Source: Rhodoplanes elegans (GTDB lineage: Bacteria; Pseudomonadota; Alphaproteobacteria; Rhizobiales; Xanthobacteraceae). Taken from it: a DNA stretch of 60,230 bases. The notes beneath the pieces are model-generated. The model was not told the origin of the DNA. It was given only the letters and a program-made list of their open reading frames with translations, and did no database searches. Both the position numbers and the translations under genes were made by a program. Shown in pieces: positions 17,097 through 26,062 of the stretch. Positions within the stretch are counted from its first letter, which is position 1, and each line of letters begins with the position of its first letter. The stretch covers positions 1-60,230 of the forward strand of contig NZ_NHSK01000063.1 in the NCBI RefSeq assembly GCF_016653355.1. Direction: 5' to 3'.

Positions 17097-17205
17097 CACC
17101 TCGTCCTGAGGAGGCCGCGCAGCGGCCGTCTCGAAGGACGCGGCCCCCGCTCGGGTGGCCACATGGTTCGAGACGCGCTCCTGCGGAGCGCTCCTCACCA
17201 TGAGG
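17097..17205. repeat. dispersed palindromic repeat, family B, copy 1
   Basis: It starts CACCTCGTCCTGAGGAGGCC and ends CTCCTCACCATGAGG, with internal hairpins. Inverted and variant copies occur at 33019-33138 and 35463-35562. It lies in the 187-base gap between the SDR and dihydroorotase-like genes of the same operon. Confidence 0.8.
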
Positions 17206-17245
17206 GGAAGGGTGGGCATATTGCTACCGTGACTCATGTGCGCGC

Positions 17246-18037
17246 TCACAGCATCGCCCAGCCGCCGTCGACCGGCAGGTCGACGCCGGTGATCTGGCGG
17301 GACACGTCGCTCGCCAGGAACAGGCAGGCATTGGCGACGTCCTGGTCGGTCGAGACGCGCTTCAGCGCATAATCCTCGGCGTGGCGCTTCGCCGCCTCCT
17401 CGACCGAGATGCCGAGCTTCCTGGCCATGTTGGCGCACACCTTCTCACGGAAGCGTGGGCCTTCGACCATGCCGGGAGCGACGCAGTTGACGTTGATGTT
17501 ATGAGGACCCGCCTCGAGCGCGAAGCTCTTGGTGATGCCGCGCAGGCCCCACTTCGAGGCCGAGTAGGCGAGCCGGCCGGCCCGGCCGCGCAGCCCGAAC
17601 GTGCCGCCCACGTTGACGATCTTGCCGGAGCGCCGCGCCATCATGCCGGGCAGCACGGCGCGGATGGTGTTGAAGCAGCCGCCCATGTTGAGCTTCACGA
17701 TCTCGTCGAACTCTTCCGGCGTCGTCTGCGCGCCGGTCTTGCCGATCGGCCCGGAGCCGCCGGCGACGTTCACCAGGATGTCGACTTGGCCGAAGGTCTC
17801 GGTCGCTTTCGCCACCGCCGCATCACACTGCGCCGCATCGGTGATGTCGCAGGCGATCACGATCGCGTCGGCGCCGCGCGCCTTCGCCTCGGCGGCGACC
17901 GGGGCGATCGCGGCGGTGTCGCGGCCGACCAGCGCGAGCCGACAGCCTTCGTCCGCGAAGGCGAGCGAGATGGCGGCGCCCATCCCCTTGGCGGGTCCGG
18001 TGACCAGGACGACACGGCCGGCGAGATCGAGATTCAT
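17246..18037 (-). CDS. short-chain dehydrogenase/reductase
   Basis: A 263-residue SDR with an N-terminal Rossmann fold. The nucleotide motif is TGPAKGMG (13-20), the stabilising motif NVAGGSG (about 90), and the catalytic YxxxK pair Y158 and K162 in LAYSASKWG. The usual catalytic serine 12-13 residues before the tyrosine is not there: the segment reads VNVGGTFGLRG, so glycine 145 or threonine 146 occupies the place. Threonine can sometimes substitute, but activity may be altered. The C-terminus VDLPVDGGWAML is typical. The ATG at 18037 was chosen because MNLDLAGRVVLVTG is a standard SDR start. Its role in the heterocycle cluster is unclear. Confidence 0.88.
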   Translation of the reverse strand: MNLDLAGRVVLVTGPAKGMGAAISLAFADEGCRLALVGRDTAAIAPVAAEAKARGADAIVIACDITDAAQCDAAVAKATETFGQVDILVNVAGGSGPIGKTGAQTTPEEFDEIVKLNMGGCFNTIRAVLPGMMARRSGKIVNVGGTFGLRGRAGRLAYSASKWGLRGITKSFALEAGPHNINVNCVAPGMVEGPRFREKVCANMARKLGISVEEAAKRHAEDYALKRVSTDQDVANACLFLASDVSRQITGVDLPVDGGWAML

Positions 18038-18079
18038 CAGGGTTCTTCTTGTTGTCGAGCGGTTGCGTTCAGCGAGTCC

Positions 18080-18220
18080 GAGCCTCGTGCCCCGGACGGC
18101 GGCGCGCTGCGCCGTCGAGCCGGGGCCCAGAGTCACGAGGTCTGGGCCCCTGGGTCCCGGGTCGGCCGTGCATCACGTCGCTACGCGTCGTGCTGCACGG
18201 CGCCCGGGACACGAGCGTCG
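18080..18220. repeat. dispersed palindromic repeat, family E
   Basis: It begins AGCCTCGTGCCCCGGACGGC and ends CGCCCGGGACACGAGCGTCG, with an inner CCCAGA...TCTGGGCCCC hairpin. The style matches repeats widespread between genes in Bradyrhizobium-like genomes. It fills most of the 195-base gap between the receptor gene and the SDR gene. Confidence 0.65.
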
Positions 18221-18232
18221 TGTGCGAGGCTC

Positions 18233-19264
18233 TCAGAACAGCTTCTTCGGCAGGTCGGCCGCCGGCGGGAGGAACGACGGGTCGAAGATCTCGCTCGTCG
18301 CCGGGGTGCGCGGCAGGCCGTTCGCGTCGACCAGGATGTCGATCGCGGTCTTCAGGCGCGCCGTGTCGATGCTGCCGAGCCCGATCCTGGCGATCTCCGG
18401 GTGGTTCATCTCGTCCTTCACGGTGGCGTCGAAGCGCTCCAGCTCGACGTCCGTCTTGATCAGCGGCTCGCGCTTGGCGACGCTCTCGACCGAGGCCTTC
18501 GGGTCCTTCAGCGACTCGATCACGCCCTTGTTGAGCGCGCGCAAGAAGCCCTTCACGGCCTCCGGGTTCTCCTTGACCAGCTTCTTCGAGACGATGATGG
18601 CGTTGGAGTAGAGATCCATGCCGTAATCGCCGTAGTTGATGAAGCGAATCTGGTCGTCCTTCACGCCGATCAGCTTGGCCGAGAACCGGATCGTGTTGAC
18701 GTAGCCGAACACGCCGTCGACCTGGCCGCGCATCAGCATCTGCTCGCGCAGGTTCGGCGCCATGTTGGTGATGTTCACCTTGGCGCAGTCGATCTTGGCG
18801 GACTTGCACAGCGCCGGGAACAGCTTGAGCGCGCCGTCGTTGGCCGCGCCGCCGAGCGTCTTGCCCTCGAAGTCCTTCGGGGTCTTGATCGGAGAATCGG
18901 CCTTCACGGCGACCGTGAAGGGCGGCCGGTTGAACATCACATAGACGGCGACCGGCGCTTCCTCGGGCTTCTTCGCGGCGAACTCGATCAGCGCATTGAG
19001 GTCGCCGAAGCCGATGTCGTAGGCGCCGCTCGCCACCTTCGGCACGGCGGCGGCCGAGCCGTCGCCCTGGTCGATCGTCACGTCGAGGCCCTCGGCCTTG
19101 AAGTATCCCTTGTCCTGGGCGACGAAGAAGAAGCCCTGCGGCCCCTGGTACTTCCAGTTCAGCACCATCTTCAGCTTGGTCTCCGCCGAGGCGGCGGAGG
19201 ACAGCGCCGCGGCGGCGAGCGCGGCGGCCGCCATCAGGGCGGTGCGCAGGGAGGCGAGCCTCAT
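18233..19264 (-). CDS. ABC transporter substrate-binding protein, NMT1/SsuA-like
   Basis: A 343-residue periplasmic receptor. The signal peptide is MRLASLRTALMAAAALAAAA, cleaved near ASA-E (residue 27). The mature start KLKMVLNWKYQGPQGFFFVA followed by DKGYFKAEGLDVTIDQGDGS is the NMT1/THI5-like fold. The start overlaps the stop of the BiuH-like gene by four bases (ATGA), and AGGAG lies just upstream of the ATG. The receptor should hand its ligand to the permease at 13786 and ATPase at 14711. Ligands of relatives include hydroxymethylpyrimidine-type rings and sulfonates. A triazine- or pyrimidine-like ligand is inferred from the neighbours. Confidence 0.93.
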   Translation of the reverse strand: MRLASLRTALMAAAALAAAALSSAASAETKLKMVLNWKYQGPQGFFFVAQDKGYFKAEGLDVTIDQGDGSAAAVPKVASGAYDIGFGDLNALIEFAAKKPEEAPVAVYVMFNRPPFTVAVKADSPIKTPKDFEGKTLGGAANDGALKLFPALCKSAKIDCAKVNITNMAPNLREQMLMRGQVDGVFGYVNTIRFSAKLIGVKDDQIRFINYGDYGMDLYSNAIIVSKKLVKENPEAVKGFLRALNKGVIESLKDPKASVESVAKREPLIKTDVELERFDATVKDEMNHPEIARIGLGSIDTARLKTAIDILVDANGLPRTPATSEIFDPSFLPPAADLPKKLF

Positions 19265-20070
19265 CGAGAAGTCTCCTGTGAGGTGGGGGAAGCAGAGGGG
19301 CCGGGCGAAGCAGAAGGCGTGCCATCGAGCGCGGCGACCAGCGCGGCGCCGGTCGCGACCGTGCCGTAGAGCAGGTCGACGAGCTCGAGGATCATGTCGC
19401 TGACGCCGGGACGCGCCACGGTGGCGCAGAGGTCGGCGAGCAGCACGCAGTCGTAGCCGCGGAAGCTCGCGTCGGTCAGCGTCGCGAACACGCAGCGGTC
19501 GGTGTTGATGCCGGCGAAGAGCAGCGTCGTCACGTCGCGCCCGCGCAGAATCGAGTCGAGCTCGTTGTCGTGAAAACCCGAGTAGCGGTGCTTGTGGACG
19601 ACGAGGTCGCCGGCCTCGACCGGCAGCGCGTCGATCGTCGCGGCGCCCCAGTCGCCCTGAACCAGGATGCAGCCCTGGCCGCTCGGCGCCGGCTCGGCAT
19701 AGCCGGGCCGGGTGCCGCCGCGCCGCCCCTTGTCGAGCAGCGAAGCGGAGAGGTTCGCCACGTCGGCCCGCACGCCCCAGTTGACGAAGATCACCGGTGC
19801 GCCGGCGCGGCGCAGCGCGGTGGCGAGCGCGACCATGCCGGGCACGATCGAGAGCGCCGGCGCCGTGTCGATGCCGGCCCGCGGGAACCAGCCGTCTGGG
19901 TGCAGGAAGTCGTTCTGCATGTCGACGACGACGAGCGCGGTGCGGCCGAGGTCGATCTCCACGGTGCCGCCGGCCGACGCCGGAAAGCGGACGATGCGCT
20001 CCGGGCGCCGCGGCCGCACCAGGGAGGTGTGGGAAGCGCCGGCGGTCGGACTGGAGGCGGGGGACGGCAT
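19261..20070 (-). CDS. isochorismatase-family cysteine hydrolase, biuret hydrolase (BiuH)-like
   Basis: A 269-residue hydrolase. The catalytic triad is readable as D50 (VVVDMQNDFLHPDG), K160 (VHKHRYSGFHDNELD) and C193 (INTDRCVFATLTDA). The lysine-cysteine spacing of 33 matches that of the characterised BiuH of Rhizobium leguminosarum, which cleaves biuret to allophanate and ammonia. In that organism BiuH is likewise encoded with a cyanuric acid hydrolase. The ATG at 20070 is preferred over 20139 because the extra residues look random. It is the first gene of the leftward cluster, divergent from a LysR gene. Other isochorismatase-fold amidases (ureidoacrylate, N-carbamoyl substrates) remain possible. 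Confidence 0.85.
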   Translation of the reverse strand: MPSPASSPTAGASHTSLVRPRRPERIVRFPASAGGTVEIDLGRTALVVVDMQNDFLHPDGWFPRAGIDTAPALSIVPGMVALATALRRAGAPVIFVNWGVRADVANLSASLLDKGRRGGTRPGYAEPAPSGQGCILVQGDWGAATIDALPVEAGDLVVHKHRYSGFHDNELDSILRGRDVTTLLFAGINTDRCVFATLTDASFRGYDCVLLADLCATVARPGVSDMILELVDLLYGTVATGAALVAALDGTPSASPGPSASPTSQETSR

Positions 20071-20445
20071 CGGCGGGGCACTCTCGGGGGTTCGGAAGAC
20101 GCTGTTTCGTGAGGCTTCAGAACAACTTAGAGGCGTCATTCGGGCCGCGACAGGACCGGAGGCCGGCCCGGACGGGGTCCGGCCCGATCACGCTAGCCAA
20201 AGCCGGCGTTGACTTCTGCCGCTGATTTTTTGCTCTATCGTTGCCGAAAAGGCTTCACTCCGGTTCGTCACCTCCCCCGGGCTTCGTCATGGCCGGGCTC
20301 GTCCCGGCCATCCACGCAGCAACCGTCGCGGCGTCGAAGACGTGGATGCCCGGCACGAGGCCGGGCATGACGGGCTCGGGGCCAGGGGCTCGCCCGCGCT
20401 CCGAAGCGACAGGCGGCAGCACGTCGCACGCAAAGAAAGAACCCC
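20071..20445. other. divergent promoter region between the heterocycle cluster and its LysR gene
   Basis: A 375-base gap without a gene. It contains the family A repeat at 20286-20371 and, at 20209-20214, a TTGACT hexamer followed by an AT-rich stretch, a weak rightward promoter candidate for the LysR gene. I could not pick out a convincing LysR binding palindrome. Confidence 0.5.
20286..20371. repeat. dispersed palindromic repeat, family A, copy 2
   Basis: It starts GTCATGGCCGGGCTCGTCCC and ends with GATGCCCGGCACGAGGCCGG and GCATGAC. Each end folds into a hairpin, and the ends are inverted relative to one another. It lies 74 bases upstream of the LysR ATG. Confidence 0.8.
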
Positions 20446-21366
20446 ATGCGCCATCTCCGCCTGCTGCGTTACGTCGACGAGGTCGCCCGCGCCGGGTCGA
20501 TCCGGAAGGCGGCCGAGCGGCTCGCCGTCACGGCCTCGGCCGTCAACCGGCGGATCATGGATCTGGAGGAGGAGCTCGGCGCCGCGCTGTTCGAGCGCAA
20601 GCCGCGCGGCGTGCGCCTCACCGCGGCCGGCGAGGTGTTCGTGCGCTACGTGCGCGAGCAGGCTGCGGACGTCGAGCGGATGAAGTCGCAGATCGAAGAT
20701 CTGCGCGGCCTCAAGCGCGGCAGCGTCAGCATCGCCTGCAGCCAGGCGCTCGCCTACGACTTCCTGCCGCGCGAGATCGCGACCTACCAGGCCCGCCACC
20801 CCTATGTGACGTTCGATGTGCGGGTCGCCGACCACGACCAGGCGATGGCGCTGCTCGAGGCCTACGAGGTCGATCTGGTCGCCGTCTACCGACCGTCGTT
20901 TCACGCGAGCTTCCGGCCGCTGATGACGGTGGAGCAGCGTCTCGTCGCGCTGATGCCGGCCGATCATCCGCTCGCCGCGCAGACGACGCTGCGGCTGCGC
21001 GACTGCGCCGGCCACCCGTGTGCGCTCGCCGACCGTTCGCTCGGCGGCCGCCAGCTCCTCGACGCGGCCTGCGCCCGCACCGGCGTCGCTCTCCGCGTCG
21101 TCGCCGAGTCGAACTCGTTCGAGATGCTGCGCGGCCTGGTGCGGCGCGACCGCGTGCTCTCCTTCCAGGTGGAGATCGGCGCCGACCTCGACACCGACGG
21201 CGCCGATCCCGGCGCGACGCCCGGCGTCGTCGCCCGCCCGCTCGATCCGCGCGACGTGCCGACCGCGGCGCTGGTCGTCGGCCAGCTGCGCAACCGCAAC
21301 CTGCCGATCCCGGCCGCCGTGTTCGTCGAGCAGCTCGTCCGCGCCATTGATGCCATGCGGGCGTGA
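20446..21366 (+). CDS. LysR-family transcriptional regulator of the heterocycle cluster
   Basis: A 306-residue LysR protein. The winged helix-turn-helix covers about residues 1-60 (LRYVDEVARAGSIRKAAERL, then VTASAVNRRIMDLEEELG), and a periplasmic-binding-like effector domain follows. It is divergently transcribed from the BiuH-like gene, the first gene of the leftward cluster, so it is the likely activator. In Pseudomonas the cyanuric acid operon atzDEF is also controlled by a divergent LysR protein, AtzR, which responds to cyanuric acid and nitrogen limitation. The analogy in layout is clear; effector identity is inference. Confidence 0.9.
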   Translation: MRHLRLLRYVDEVARAGSIRKAAERLAVTASAVNRRIMDLEEELGAALFERKPRGVRLTAAGEVFVRYVREQAADVERMKSQIEDLRGLKRGSVSIACSQALAYDFLPREIATYQARHPYVTFDVRVADHDQAMALLEAYEVDLVAVYRPSFHASFRPLMTVEQRLVALMPADHPLAAQTTLRLRDCAGHPCALADRSLGGRQLLDAACARTGVALRVVAESNSFEMLRGLVRRDRVLSFQVEIGADLDTDGADPGATPGVVARPLDPRDVPTAALVVGQLRNRNLPIPAAVFVEQLVRAIDAMRA

Positions 21367-21458
21367 GGACCCGGACGTGAGATGGCGCTTGCGCCGGTGC
21401 GTCTGAACGTCCGCTCATCTCTGCGGCGCGGCCGTCATGCAAAGAGCGCGGCGGCACC

Positions 21459-23117
21459 ATGGTCCGGTCATGCGTCCGCCCGCGACCGGTGCGATGGAAC
21501 CTGGATGCCGGCCGGAGATTGGTCCGGAAGGTTCGAACCGTCACCAAGGTGGATACCATCACCACGCATCAGACGAGTCGCCGCGACCTCCTGGCCGGGT
21601 CGGTGGCGCTGCCCTTCGTGCTGGCCGGCGCCGCGACGCCGCTGCTCGCGCAGAATTCACGCGCACAGGACAAGGGCCAGCCGAAAGCACCCGAGACGCC
21701 GTTCGACGCCAATGTCGTGCGCCGGACAGCGCGGGCGCTCGCCGAGAAGCCGTTCCAGGCGCCCGACGCCGGCCTGCCGCCGAGCCTGACCGATCTCGAC
21801 TACGACAAGTACCGCACCATCCGGTTCAAGCCTGACCGCGCGCTGTGGCGCGGCGAGGGCCTGCCGTTCGAGGCGCAGTTCTTTCATCGCGGCTTCCTGT
21901 TCACCGACCGCGTCGCGCTGTCCGAGGTGGTGGACGGCAAGGCGCGTCCGATCGCCTACGCGGCCGACCTGTTCGACTTCGGCGCCGTGACGCCGCCGCC
22001 GGCCGATGCGCAGATCGGCTTCGCCGGATTCCGCCTGCACGCGCCGATCAACCGGTCCGACTATTACGACGAGGTCGCCGTCTTCCTCGGCGCCAGCTAC
22101 TTCCGGGCGGTCGCCAAGGGTCAGACCTACGGGCTCTCGGCGCGCGGCCTGTCGATCGCCACGGCCGACCCGAAGGGCGAGGAGTTCCCAGCCTTTCGGG
22201 CCTTCTGGCTGGAGAAGCCGCCGGCCCAGACCGGCTCGATGGTGGTCCACGCGCTGCTCGACTCCAAGAGCGCTGCGGCCGCCTACCGGTTCACCATCAG
22301 GCCCGGTGAGACGACCGTGTTCGACGTCGAGATGACGCTCTATCCGCGCGCCGAGATCGCGCTGCCCGGCATCGGCACCGGCACCAGCATGTTCTTCTTC
22401 GGGCCGAACGACCGCGTCGGCGTCGACGACTTCCGTCCCTCCGTGCACGATTCCGACGGGCTCGCGATCCGCAACGGCCGCGGCGAGGAGATCTGGCGGC
22501 CGCTGCACAACCCGGCCGACCTGCAGGTCTCGACCTTCCAGGACACCAATCCGCGCGGCTTCGGGCTGCTGCAGCGGGCCCGCGACTTCCACGCCTACGA
22601 GGATCTGGAGTCGCGCTTCGAGACGCGGCCGAGCCTGTGGGTCGAGCCGATCGGCGATTGGGGCGCGGGCGCTATCCAGCTTGTCGAGATCCCGACCAAG
22701 GAAGAGATCCACGACAACATCGTCGCGTTCTGGCGGCCGAAGGACCCGCTCGCCGCCAAGGGCGAGTACTGGTTCACGTACCGGCTGCACTGGGGCGCCA
22801 ACAAGCCGGGCGCGCCGCCGCTCGCCGTGTTCGCCCGCACCCGCGCGGGCGCCGGCCCCGAGAGCACGCGCCTGTTCGTGCTGGACATCACGGGCGACAA
22901 GCTGAAAGGCTTCGATCCGGCGGCGGTGCGGGCCGTCGTCGAGGCCGACAAGGGGAAGGTGCGCAACGCCGTGGCGCGGCCGAACCCGATCGACGGCGGC
23001 TGGCGGCTCGCCTTCGAGCTCGCGCCCGAGCGCGAGACGGCGATCGAGCTGCGCGCCCTGCTGCTGCGCGGCGACGAGCCGCTGACCGAAACGTGGCTCT
23101 ATCGCTGGACGGCCTGA
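21459..23117 (+). CDS. mdoG: periplasmic glucan biosynthesis protein, MdoG/MdoD family
   Basis: Up to 552 residues. A twin-arginine export signal is clear: TSRRDLLAGSVALPFVLAG, starting at about residue 39 of the longest frame, with cleavage near LLA-Q. That long n-region suggests a later start; a GTG at 21549 would place the twin arginines near residue 10 and give about 522 residues. The mature protein has the MdoG/MdoD body, with LDYDKYRTIRFKPDRALW, EAQFFHRGFLF and DYYDEVAVFLGASYFRA. It shapes or branches osmoregulated periplasmic glucans made by MdoH, encoded immediately downstream. Tat export is a feature of the MdoD branch in E. coli, so mdoD would be an equally fair name. Confidence 0.9.
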   Translation: MVRSCVRPRPVRWNLDAGRRLVRKVRTVTKVDTITTHQTSRRDLLAGSVALPFVLAGAATPLLAQNSRAQDKGQPKAPETPFDANVVRRTARALAEKPFQAPDAGLPPSLTDLDYDKYRTIRFKPDRALWRGEGLPFEAQFFHRGFLFTDRVALSEVVDGKARPIAYAADLFDFGAVTPPPADAQIGFAGFRLHAPINRSDYYDEVAVFLGASYFRAVAKGQTYGLSARGLSIATADPKGEEFPAFRAFWLEKPPAQTGSMVVHALLDSKSAAAAYRFTIRPGETTVFDVEMTLYPRAEIALPGIGTGTSMFFFGPNDRVGVDDFRPSVHDSDGLAIRNGRGEEIWRPLHNPADLQVSTFQDTNPRGFGLLQRARDFHAYEDLESRFETRPSLWVEPIGDWGAGAIQLVEIPTKEEIHDNIVAFWRPKDPLAAKGEYWFTYRLHWGANKPGAPPLAVFARTRAGAGPESTRLFVLDITGDKLKGFDPAAVRAVVEADKGKVRNAVARPNPIDGGWRLAFELAPERETAIELRALLLRGDEPLTETWLYRWTA

Positions 23118-23119
23118 TC

Positions 23120-25249
23120 ATGCACGAGGCGGTCGCCCTGCGCAGCGTGACGCCCTCCCCCGGCCTTCCGCCGGAGCGGCCGCTCCCCATGCCGGAGCAG
23201 TCGCTGTGGCGCCCGACCGGCACGGCCGCGCCCGCGACCCGTCCCCGCACCGGGCTGCGGCGGCTCCTGGTGTTCGGCGCGACGGCCGCGCTCACCGCCG
23301 GCGGCGCTTACGAGATGTATCAGGTGCTGCAGGTGCAGGGCCTGACCGTGCCCGAGGCGACGGTGCTCGGCCTGTTCGTGTCGCTGTTCGCCTGGATCGC
23401 CTTCTCGCTGGTGTCGAGCCTGATCGGCTTCGTCGCGATCCTGGCCGGCCCCGACCACGCCCTCGGCATCGACACCACGGCGCCGCTGCCGGAGCTGTCG
23501 ACCCGCACCGCCGTGCTGCTGCCGACCTACAACGAGGACCCGCACCGGGTGATGTCGCGCCTGCAGGCGATCGTCGAGTCGATCGCCGCGACGGGCCGTG
23601 GTAGCCACTTCGATTACTTCGTGCTGAGCGACACGACAGATCCCGAGGTCTGGGTGCGCGAGGAGGCCGCCTATCTGGCGCTGCTCGAACGCACGGGATC
23701 GAAGAGCATCTACTATCGCCATCGTCGCGAGAACGTCGCGCGAAAAGCCGGCAACATCGCCGAGTGGACGACGCGCTTCGGCGGCGCCTATGCGCACATG
23801 CTGGTGCTCGACGCCGACAGCCTGATGACCGGCGACACCGTGGTGCGGCTCGCCGGGGCGATGGAACGGCACAAGGGCGCCGGCCTGATCCAGACGTTTC
23901 CGGTGGTACTGAACGGCACGACCCTGTTCGCCCGCATCCAGCAGTTCGCCGGCCGCGTCTACGGCCCGCTGATCGCCCGCGGCATCGCCTGGTGGCACGG
24001 CGCCGAGAGCAACTACTGGGGCCACAACGCCATCATCAGGGTCGAAGCCTTCGCCGGGCAGGCCGGACTTCCGTTGCTGCCCGGGCCGAAACCGTTCGGC
24101 GGCCACATCCTCAGCCACGACTTCGTCGAGGCGGCGCTGATGCGGCGCGCCGGCTGGGGCGTCCACATGGCGCCGTCGCTCGGCGGCAGCTTCGAGGAGT
24201 GCCCGCCCTCGCTCACCGAATACGCGATCCGCGACCGACGCTGGTGTCAGGGCAACCTGCAGCATCTCGGCGTGCTGCCGGCGCGCGGCCTGCACTGGGT
24301 GTCGCGGCTGCATCTGCTCACCGGCATCGGCTCCTACATCACCTCGCCCCTGTGGCTTGTGTTCCTCCTGGTCGGGCTGCTGATCGCCCTACAGGCGCAG
24401 TTCGTGAAGCCGGAATACTTCCCCTCCGGCTTCTCGCTGTTCCCGCAATGGCCGGCCCAGGACCCCATCCGCGCCGCCTGGGTATTCGGCGGCACCATGG
24501 GGATTCTGATCGTCCCCAAGGTGCTCGGCTGGTTCGCCGCGATGACGCAGACGACCGAGCGGCGCGGCACCGGCGGCGTGATCAGGTCGTTCGCCAGCGT
24601 GATCCTGGAGATCGTCGTCACCAGCCTGATCGCGCCGATCATGATGCTGCTGCAGTCGCGCGCCGTGGCCGAGATCCTGCTCGGCCGCGACGCCGGCTGG
24701 CAGGCCCAGCAGCGCGACGCCGGGCAGACCGACATCCGGTTGCTGACGCGGCTCTACGGCCCCCACGTGGCGCTCGGCGTGATCCTCGGCGGGTCCGCCT
24801 ATGCGGTGTCGGCGCCGCTGCTTCTGTGGATGACGCCGGTGGTGGCCGGCCTCGTGCTGGCGATCCCGACCGTCGCCGTCACGTCGAGCGAGCGGGTCGG
24901 CCGCGCGCTGCGCCGCGCCGGTCTGCTGCTGATCCCCGAGGAGCGCGAGCCGCCCGCCGTGCTATTGCGTGCGCAGGCGCTCGCCGCGGAGCTGCCGGCC
25001 GCCGCGGAGCCGGCGCTGGTGCGCCTCGCCGCCGACGCGGGCTTGTGCGACGCGCATCTCGCGATGCTCGAGGAAAAGCCGGCCCGCCGGAAAGGCGACG
25101 TCGACGTGGCGCTGGTCGTCGCCCGCGCCCGCGCCGCCGAGGCCGACACGATCGGCGAAGCCGCCGCGCTGCTGACCGTGAAAGAGACGTTCGCCATCCT
25201 GGCGGACCGTGAGGCGCTCGCCGACGTGATCAGAAAGCCGCGCGGTTGA
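23120..25249 (+). CDS. mdoH: glucan biosynthesis glucosyltransferase MdoH/OpgH
   Basis: A 709-residue inner-membrane glycosyltransferase of family 2. Membrane segments near residues 45-110 lead into the catalytic domain, with LLPTYNEDPHRV, the DxD-type LDADSLM and the product-binding (Q/R)xxRW motif at DRRWCQGNLQH. Further membrane helices follow (ITSPLWLVFLLVGLLIALQA and onward). It uses UDP-glucose to build the beta-linked glucan backbone and passes it to the periplasm. The ATG at 23120 starts 2 bases after the mdoG stop; an alternative is 23189. It forms an operon with mdoG. These glucans matter for hypo-osmotic growth and host interaction in many proteobacteria. Confidence 0.95.
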   Translation: MHEAVALRSVTPSPGLPPERPLPMPEQSLWRPTGTAAPATRPRTGLRRLLVFGATAALTAGGAYEMYQVLQVQGLTVPEATVLGLFVSLFAWIAFSLVSSLIGFVAILAGPDHALGIDTTAPLPELSTRTAVLLPTYNEDPHRVMSRLQAIVESIAATGRGSHFDYFVLSDTTDPEVWVREEAAYLALLERTGSKSIYYRHRRENVARKAGNIAEWTTRFGGAYAHMLVLDADSLMTGDTVVRLAGAMERHKGAGLIQTFPVVLNGTTLFARIQQFAGRVYGPLIARGIAWWHGAESNYWGHNAIIRVEAFAGQAGLPLLPGPKPFGGHILSHDFVEAALMRRAGWGVHMAPSLGGSFEECPPSLTEYAIRDRRWCQGNLQHLGVLPARGLHWVSRLHLLTGIGSYITSPLWLVFLLVGLLIALQAQFVKPEYFPSGFSLFPQWPAQDPIRAAWVFGGTMGILIVPKVLGWFAAMTQTTERRGTGGVIRSFASVILEIVVTSLIAPIMMLLQSRAVAEILLGRDAGWQAQQRDAGQTDIRLLTRLYGPHVALGVILGGSAYAVSAPLLLWMTPVVAGLVLAIPTVAVTSSERVGRALRRAGLLLIPEEREPPAVLLRAQALAAELPAAAEPALVRLAADAGLCDAHLAMLEEKPARRKGDVDVALVVARARAAEADTIGEAAALLTVKETFAILADREALADVIRKPRG

Positions 25250-25387
25250 TGCGGTCGGCGCCATCACGGGCGTAGCCCGCATGGAGCGTCAGCGGAATGC
25301 GGGGTCGGGCGGTCATGGCGCGGATGGCGCCGGATGTCGCCGCGCTCCGACCGGTCTACGAGCGAACGCGGTTCGCCGTGTCGAAGG

Positions 25388-26062
25388 CTACCGCAACGCC
25401 CCGACCAGGAACTCGATCATCTGAGGGACCTTCGGATCCTCGAAGTCCGCGCATTCCACCATCAGGCGCGGATGCGAGTAGCGGATCATCGCCGTGTGCA
25501 GGCAACGCGCCGCCCGCGCCGGATCGCCCGCCCGGAACTCGCCGCGGTTCATCCCGTCGGCGATGATGCGGGCGATCACCTCGTCCATCCGCTCGACATA
25601 GTCGAACACGATCTGCCAGTTCTCGGTCAGGGCGAGCGCGACGAGGTCGTGCAGCTTCTTCTCGACCGTGAAGCGCTCGGTGTTCATCCGCTCGACCGTC
25701 GTGAACAGCGCGTGCAGACGCTCCGCCGCCGGGCCGTCGCGGCCGGCGATCTCCAGTCCGGCCGCGAGCACCTCGCCGAGGAGCTGGCGGCCGACCGCCT
25801 CGTTGATCTCGTCCTTCGAGCGGAAGAACCGGTAGACATTGGCCGGCGACATGCCGAGCTCGCGGGCGATGTCGGCGACCGTGGTCTTCTGAAAGCCGAT
25901 CTGCCGGTACAGCCGGTCCGCCGTGGTGATGATGCGGGTTCGGGTGTCGACCTCCCGTGCCTCGGCCCGCGTCGCGTCGCTCACCTTCCCGCCTCCCTCG
26001 CGCGGCGGTCGCCCGCCCGCCTCGGGACACAGCTTATCGAAAACCTTGCGCAGATGTCTCAT
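25388..26062 (-). CDS. TetR-family regulator of the RND efflux operon
   Basis: A 224-residue TetR protein. The helix-turn-helix is at about residues 40-85 (RIITTADRLYRQIGFQKTTV, then ADIARELGMSPANVYRFF), followed by a ligand-binding C-terminal domain. The first 35 residues are a charged extension. Its ATG overlaps the stop of the RND pump gene by four bases (ATGA). It is thus the last gene of the membrane-fusion/RND/TetR operon. Most TetR regulators of pumps are divergent from their targets, whereas a co-transcribed, translationally coupled one would be made in step with the pump. Repression of the operon is inferred. Confidence 0.9.
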   Translation of the reverse strand: MRHLRKVFDKLCPEAGGRPPREGGGKVSDATRAEAREVDTRTRIITTADRLYRQIGFQKTTVADIARELGMSPANVYRFFRSKDEINEAVGRQLLGEVLAAGLEIAGRDGPAAERLHALFTTVERMNTERFTVEKKLHDLVALALTENWQIVFDYVERMDEVIARIIADGMNRGEFRAGDPARAARCLHTAMIRYSHPRLMVECADFEDPKVPQMIEFLVGALR

